Assembly: GCA_023426225.1 (NCBI GenBank)
Contig: JAFABD010000024.1
Location: 1-8,780 of the forward strand
Direction of reading: 5' to 3'
Length of the DNA: 8,780 nucleotides
From: Pseudomonadota bacterium
GTDB lineage: Bacteria > Pseudomonadota > Alphaproteobacteria > Sphingomonadales > Sphingomonadaceae
The stretch's first letter is position 1. Each line of letters opens with the position of its first letter. Under the pieces are notes generated by a model. The model was not told the DNA's origin and did no database searches. It was given only the letters and a program-made list of their open reading frames with translations. A program made the translations under genes and the position numbers. This document shows positions 6,097 through 8,780 of this stretch, in pieces.

Positions 6097-6232
6097 CTTC
6101 TTTGGGCTTCTGTGCCGCTATTTCTCGCAATCGCGCTTCCCAGCGGGCTTCGTCCTCGTCCGCGCCTATTTCGCGTGCGGCTTCTTTGAACTTGTCGAGT
6201 TGGCTCTTGAAATCTTCAGAAGGGCGGGTCAT
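6080..6232 (-). CDS. Small charged protein, 50 aa, unknown function
   Basis: This is a short open frame with ATG at 6230-6232 and TGA at 6080-6082. The peptide begins MTRPSEDFKSQLDKFKEAAR, continues with EIGADEDEARWEARLREIA and ends in a Lys/Pro-rich tail (KPKEEKPAD). It is strongly helical in character, highly charged, and has no membrane segment. I believe it is real because codon use is consistent, it starts inside the end of the candidate toxin gene (17-base overlap) as expected of an operon, and its stop sits in the loop of an intrinsic terminator. GGGA about five bases before the ATG may be a weak ribosome-binding site. The family is not certain; similar short acidic/basic helical proteins occur in alphaproteobacterial accessory regions. 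It could be a third component of the toxin-antitoxin operon. Confidence 0.65.
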   Translation of the reverse strand: MTRPSEDFKSQLDKFKEAAREIGADEDEARWEARLREIAAQKPKEEKPAD

Positions 6233-6575
6233 CTAAATCCCATGGATCGTCGCTAAATGCCATGCTCTCCGGACTTGAGAGTTTGACATGGAGCTTGGTA
6301 ACTACCCGATGCTCTTCATTTATGGTAAAAAATAGCGTGAGAGCGGGTACAACAGAGCCTTTTGCAATTCGCAGCTTTGTCTTGGCAAAGTGTATATCAG
6401 AGTCGCCGTTCAGCTTTTGAAACCCGCTTGGATTTCGATTCAGCGCTTCATCAACCACGGCCAACGCGTCGTCAATAGACTCGTGCCCGCCGCACATAAG
6501 CACGGCCTCTTCATACGAGTCTTCCTCGCGAATATCGTAGCCGTTAGACCCGAAGACCCCAGCCATAACGCTCAT
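6216..6575 (-). CDS. Candidate toxin partner of the Panacea antitoxin
   Basis: The protein has 119 aa. The ATG at 6573-6575 follows a good AAGGA site; an alternative in-frame ATG is at 6564-6566. Its start overlaps the end of the antitoxin gene by 32 bases. The layout is a helical region SIDDALAVVDEALNRNP at about residues 33-49, a short GFQKLNGD turn, then two strand-like segments, HFAKTKLRI (62-70) and ALTLFFTINEEHRVVTKLHVK (78-98), and an acidic tail FSDDPWDLDDPPF. The order helix, strand, strand with a late hydrophobic FFTI...VVTKLHV hairpin loosely resembles RelE/HigB-type toxins, but I see no diagnostic catalytic residues and do not assign the family. The toxin role is inferred from its place next to a Panacea protein, since Panacea genes typically pair with varied toxins. 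Confidence 0.6.
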   Translation of the reverse strand: MSVMAGVFGSNGYDIREEDSYEEAVLMCGGHESIDDALAVVDEALNRNPSGFQKLNGDSDIHFAKTKLRIAKGSVVPALTLFFTINEEHRVVTKLHVKLSSPESMAFSDDPWDLDDPPF

Positions 6576-7113
6576 TGAGGTCCTTCATGTCAGATATATC
6601 ATCCGGGGTGGCAGGAGTGTCGGCTAGAAATACCGCCTCATACGGTATTTCATCCCTGAGATTACGCGCACGCCACGCAACGCCATGCGATTCGTTGCTA
6701 ACGGCAGTCGCTGTTTTATTCCATAGCTCATGAATCACTTCATCAACGAGCTCAATCTCGTCCCGAGTGAAATCATCCATATACGCTTTGCGCTTCGCTA
6801 TTAGGCGGCGCTGGGCAAACTGCTCGTTTTGAGGAGGGGCGTTCCGGACAGCCCCTTCCTCTTCCAACTCGCGAACGACTGGGACCAGCGCCTTCGGAGC
6901 TGGTCCCGCCGGAAGCTTGAAATACCGCATACCAGTGAGCGGCATTCCAAAGCGCTCAAACGCCCGAAAATCGGAGTGATAGAGAATCTTGTTGAGCTTT
7001 GTCGCGCCGAAGTTTGGATCATCTTGGCATTTATCTGCGATATAGACGATCAACTCGCGAAAGCGGCGCTGCCCGCGAGGCACGTCTACGTAATAGTGGA
7101 TTCCTCTAGCCAT
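6544..7113 (-). CDS. Panacea-domain (DUF4065/SocA-like) antitoxin
   Basis: The protein has 189 aa. The Panacea/DUF4065 signature GATKLNKILYHSDFRAFERF (about residues 36-55) is followed by GMPLTGMRYFKLPAGPAPKAL (56-76), corresponding to the family's KLxKLLYxxDF...G..Y..xxxGPxP pattern. A helix RELEEEGAV follows, then a distal helical region with DEIELVDEVIHELWN (118-132) and ESHGVAWRA (141-149), a conserved-looking SH...W motif. Proteins of this family neutralise unrelated toxins, and SocA is a member. GAGGA lies nine bases before the ATG at 7111-7113. It is the first gene of a minus-strand operon with the candidate toxin and the 50-aa gene, starting 88 bases after the transposase stop. The N-terminal part (about 1-30) is outside the signature. 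Confidence 0.82.
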   Translation of the reverse strand: MARGIHYYVDVPRGQRRFRELIVYIADKCQDDPNFGATKLNKILYHSDFRAFERFGMPLTGMRYFKLPAGPAPKALVPVVRELEEEGAVRNAPPQNEQFAQRRLIAKRKAYMDDFTRDEIELVDEVIHELWNKTATAVSNESHGVAWRARNLRDEIPYEAVFLADTPATPDDISDMKDLNERYGWGLRV

Positions 7114-7160
7114 GACGCGTTTTCCTCACCGGAACATAGCGTGAATCTGGCGCAGACTCC

Positions 7161-7184
7161 AGCGTTTTTGCATTCGTCAACGCT
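7161..7184. promoter_or_regulatory. Inverted repeat upstream of the antitoxin operon (possible operator)
   Basis: AGCGTT (7161-7166) and AACGCT (7179-7184) form a 6-bp inverted repeat with a 12-base spacer. It contains a TTGACG on the minus strand that could be a -35, but no good -10 follows at standard distance. Its place, 50-70 bases before the antitoxin start, would suit autoregulation. There is no T-run, so it is not an obvious terminator for the transposase. Confidence 0.25.
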
Positions 7185-7201
7185 CAAGCTGTCCCATGTT
7201 T

Positions 7202-8133
7202 TCAGTCCGCCGACAAGGGGCGGTAGGTCAGTCGCTTGCCGGCAATCCCGCGCAGCGCGTTTCCGGCCCGATCGCGGTCGTTACAGCCAAGCTTTTCGCG
7301 GTTGTTATACCGGAATTCAAATTCGGCCAGATAGCGGTGAAGGTGCTTCTCGCCGCAGTGCTGGTACACGCCCTTCATGCCGCGCTTGAAGATGCTGAAA
7401 TAGCCTTCAACCGTGTTGCTGTGGATCGTGCGATCCTCAAGGTTCACATACTCGCCCTTGCCGTGGCTGGTAGTGCCGTGGCCCGCGAAGTGCAGCTTCA
7501 AGTGACGGTAGCCGCTATGCTCGTCCGTCATGATGCGGGCTTCGCGAGCCACGTTTTCTAGCACGATCGGCAGAAGCGTTTCCGCCTTCACGTCATCGAC
7601 AACCATCGTGCGGGCCTTGCCGCTCTCGCGGTCAACCAGCGCCAGAACCTTCATCTTGTGGTGGAAGGCGCGCTTCTTTTTCACGCCCTTCAGCTTGCCG
7701 ATGAAGGGTTCATCGCCTCGACAATGCCGCCGTTGCCACCGAACGGTGCAAGCTCCCCGGAGCGCATCGCTTCGCGGATGCGGTGAGCCAGGAACCACGC
7801 CGTCTTGTACGTTACCTCTAGTACCCGGTGAAGCTGGTGCGCCGAAATGCCGTTCTTGCTGCTCGTCATCAGGTACACGGCCTGAAGCATCTTGTAGAGC
7901 GGCATACGGGCGTGTTCGAACACCGTGCCCACCTTGACGGTGAACTGAAGCTTGCACTGGCCACAGCGGTGAAGGCCGAGGCGGACACGCTTCTCAGGGT
8001 TCGCCTTGACCTTCGTGATGCGATCAATACCGCCGCAGTGCGGGCAAACCGGCCCATCCGCCCAGATCACGCTTTCGAGATAAGCGAAGGCCGCTTCCTC
8101 GTCGTGAAAATAGGGCTTGGAAAGAACCGACAT
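7202..8133 (-). pseudogene. IS1595-family (ISXO2-like) transposase, frameshifted
   Basis: The gene is split into two frames. The first part (8133 to the stop at 7690) has an N-terminal zinc ribbon with C30/C33 and C57/C60 (CPHCGG, CGQC) and reaches GGNGGIVEA. The second part continues as DEPFIGKLKG through IMTDEHSGYRHL and NTVEGYFSIFKRGMKGVYQH to KRLTYRPLSAD, ending at 7202. Adding one base near 7714-7715 restores a 310-aa protein reading VEADEPFIG, with a DDE-like set D141, D204 and E243. The break is at the first catalytic Asp. There is no slippery heptamer at the site, so mutation is likelier than programmed frameshifting. A GAGGAGGCGAGG tract precedes the ATG at 8131-8133. The C-terminal KHLHRYLAEFEFRYNNR block is typical of ISXO2-like transposases. 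Confidence 0.88.
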
Positions 8134-8147
8134 TGCCTCGCCTCCTC

Positions 8148-8167
8148 ATGTGCATTTTGTTGCACAT
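8148..8167. repeat. Inverted repeat upstream of the transposase
   Basis: ATGTGCA (8148-8154) and TGCACAT (8161-8167) form a perfect 7-bp stem with a 6-base loop, directly 5' of the transposase ribosome-binding region. In IS elements such hairpins can block translation of transcripts entering from outside; that role here is inference. Confidence 0.5.
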
Positions 8168-8173
8168 TCAGAA

Positions 8174-8197
8174 CGTGTTTGCAAAGTATATAATCGC
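8174..8197 (-). repeat. Right terminal inverted repeat (24 bp)
   Basis: Read on the minus strand it starts GCGATTATATAC and ends TTTGCAAACACG, matching the left repeat at 23 of 24 positions. Its outer edge (8197/8198) abuts the truncated IS5-family gene, in which codons resembling the family stop. Confidence 0.88.
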
Positions 8198-8521
8198 TCA
8201 TTTCTACCGTCGCGGTGTGCTGGTGGGGGCGAACGGAGGTGCTGTCGATCATCTGGATGCCGCCGTCGTGCGCGGCGGTGATGGATTCCATCAGCCGGTC
8301 CCACACGCCCGCTTTCCGGCCAACGCACAAAGCGGTTGTAGTAGGTGGGGCGTGGCCCGTAGCGCTCGGGCAGGTCGTGCCATGGCGCACCGGATCGCAG
8401 TATCCAGAAGATGCCGTTCAGCACGCGGCGGTCGTCGAGGCGCGGCACGCCTCTGGGCTTGTTCGGCAGCAGCGGCTCGATCACGCACCACTCGAAGTCG
8501 GTCAGGTCGTATCGGCGTCAT
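8198..8521 (-). pseudogene. IS5-family (IS427-like) transposase, 5' fragment, degenerate
   Basis: The N-terminal part of an IS5-family transposase is readable: RYDLTDFEW, VIEPLLPNKPRGVPRLDD, RRVLNGIFWILRSGAPWHDL, ERYGP, YNRFVRW, then in another frame KAGVWDRLMESITAAHDGG and MIDSTSVRPHQHTATV, where MIDSTS holds the first catalytic Asp. Three defects are visible. The likely original ATG (8519-8521) is out of frame with RYDL, as if two bases were lost. A frame change occurs at about 8316-8320 after YNRFVRW, either an extra base or the remains of the orfA/orfB frameshift known in IS5-family members. The gene stops at the transposon repeat at about 8198, so the C-terminal half is absent. Confidence 0.85.
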
Positions 8522-8552
8522 GCCGACGCTGAGTCAGATGTATCGCTCGGGG
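8522..8552 (-). mobile_element. Probable outer end of the truncated IS5-family element
   Basis: The minus-strand sequence upstream of the old start contains CATCTGACTCAGCG and, further out, GGCTTCCCCGAGCG, resembling the short leader plus terminal repeat of IS427-like elements. The matching opposite end is missing, so the border (about 8552) cannot be confirmed. Confidence 0.3.
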
Positions 8553-8632
8553 AAGCCTGTGCTGCCCCCCTTGCCGCCGCCCTGCCGATCGCGCACGCTG
8601 CGGGCATCCTGTCTCTCCCGACCGGAGCCGTC

Positions 8633-8780
8633 ATGCCCCGATCCTGCCGTCGTCGTGCTTCCGCCGTCCTGCCCCGTCGTCGGCGTTTGCGCCTCGCGGC
8701 CGGGGCGCTGCTCGGCTTGCTGTTCGGTGCGGGGCTGTCCGCCGCGCCCCCGGCGGGCGCCGCGCCGCGCGGGTCGGCGG
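8633..8780 (+). CDS. Secreted or envelope protein, N-terminal part with signal peptide (partial)
   Basis: An ATG at 8633 follows a GGAG at 8624-8627, and the frame stays open to the window end (49 codons). The peptide has a long basic n-region (MPRSCRRRASAVLPRRRRLR), a hydrophobic core LAAGALLGLLFGAGL (about residues 21-35) and small residues with a probable cleavage site near AGAAP (about 41-45). This is a Sec-type signal peptide; the Arg-rich start lacks a proper S/T-RR-x-F-L-K Tat motif. The mature protein is outside the window, so its function is unknown. GC and codon use are host-like again. Confidence 0.6.
   Translation, partial: MPRSCRRRASAVLPRRRRLRLAAGALLGLLFGAGLSAAPPAGAAPRGSA

Larger units (their letters stand above)
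5689..8197 (-). mobile_element. IS1595/ISXO2-type transposable element with passenger genes (about 2.5 kb)
   Basis: The two ends are 24-bp inverted repeats differing at one base (5689-5712 and 8174-8197). The inside has visibly lower GC and different codon use from the host sequence on both sides. It encodes an ISXO2-like transposase (pseudogene) on the right and four non-transposase genes on the left: Cas2/SinR-like, 50-aa, candidate toxin and Panacea antitoxin. IS1595-superfamily elements with passenger genes are established in the literature. No 8-bp target duplication is visible: the flanking 8-mers (5681-5688 and 8198-8205) are not the same. The right end is fused to an IS5-family gene fragment. 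The element is probably immobile by itself because of the transposase frameshift, although a related transposase could act in trans. Confidence 0.8.

Noticed and set aside
7700..7720. Programmed ribosomal frameshifting in the IS1595-type transposase
   Set aside because: There is no A-rich or X-XXY-YYZ slippery sequence at the junction, and the family normally has a single continuous frame.
5681..8205. An 8-bp target site duplication around the transposon
   Set aside because: The 8 bases outside each repeat (CCTTTTTT and TCATTTCT) do not match; the partial similarity is explained by T-richness.
8067..8390. A 107-aa protein joining the IS5 fragment to the element's right end
   Set aside because: It is a chance read-through across the insertion junction: the first residues are out of frame, the middle is IS5 transposase, and the end is translated terminal repeat and leader.

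Overview
The window is a high-GC chromosome segment with strongly G/C-biased third codon positions and protein families typical of an alphaproteobacterium, most likely a sphingomonad (Sphingomonadales). This assignment rests on composition, gene order and family resemblance only; no search was run.

Layout. 1-189 (+) is the C-terminal end of a cytochrome c maturation permease subunit (CcmB), ending in a pentanucleotide repeat tract. 260-2816 (-) is a tightly coupled three-gene unit: thrC (threonine synthase), an RlmI-like SAM-dependent methyltransferase, and a 100-aa protein of unknown function, joined by ATGA and GTGA stop/start overlaps. 2956-3921 (+) is trhO (rhodanese-domain tRNA U34 hydroxylase). 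It converges on an extended-SDR NAD(P)-dependent epimerase/reductase (3934-4995, -). That gene is divergent from a MerR-family regulator (5179-5613, +). The divergent region carries a classical MerR-type promoter facing the reductase: -35 and -10 elements separated by 19 bp with a 14-bp perfect palindrome in the spacer. It also holds a GC-rich hairpin and a 7-copy heptanucleotide repeat in front of merR.

At about 5689 the base composition drops abruptly. 5689-8197 is bounded by 24-bp terminal inverted repeats with one mismatch and looks like a 2.5-kb IS1595/ISXO2-type transposable element carrying passenger genes. These are a stand-alone Cas2/SinR-like protein (+), a 50-aa charged protein (-), and a Panacea-domain (DUF4065/SocA-like) antitoxin with an overlapping 119-aa candidate toxin (-). 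The transposase (-) is interrupted by a one-base frameshift exactly at its first catalytic Asp. The element abuts, and has probably destroyed, an IS5-family (IS427-like) transposase, of which only a degenerate 5' part remains at 8198-8521. The missing half is not on the left flank and no target duplication is visible, so the left junction seems to have suffered a deletion. Host-like high-GC sequence returns after about 8552, and the window ends inside a gene that begins with a secretion signal (8633 onwards, +).

How the parts fit: the left 5.6 kb is ordinary core metabolism, tRNA modification and a small regulated redox unit. The right third is accessory DNA, in which an insertion sequence appears to have captured a toxin-antitoxin module and a Cas2-like protein. 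That cargo could stabilise the element or provide defence; this is inference.
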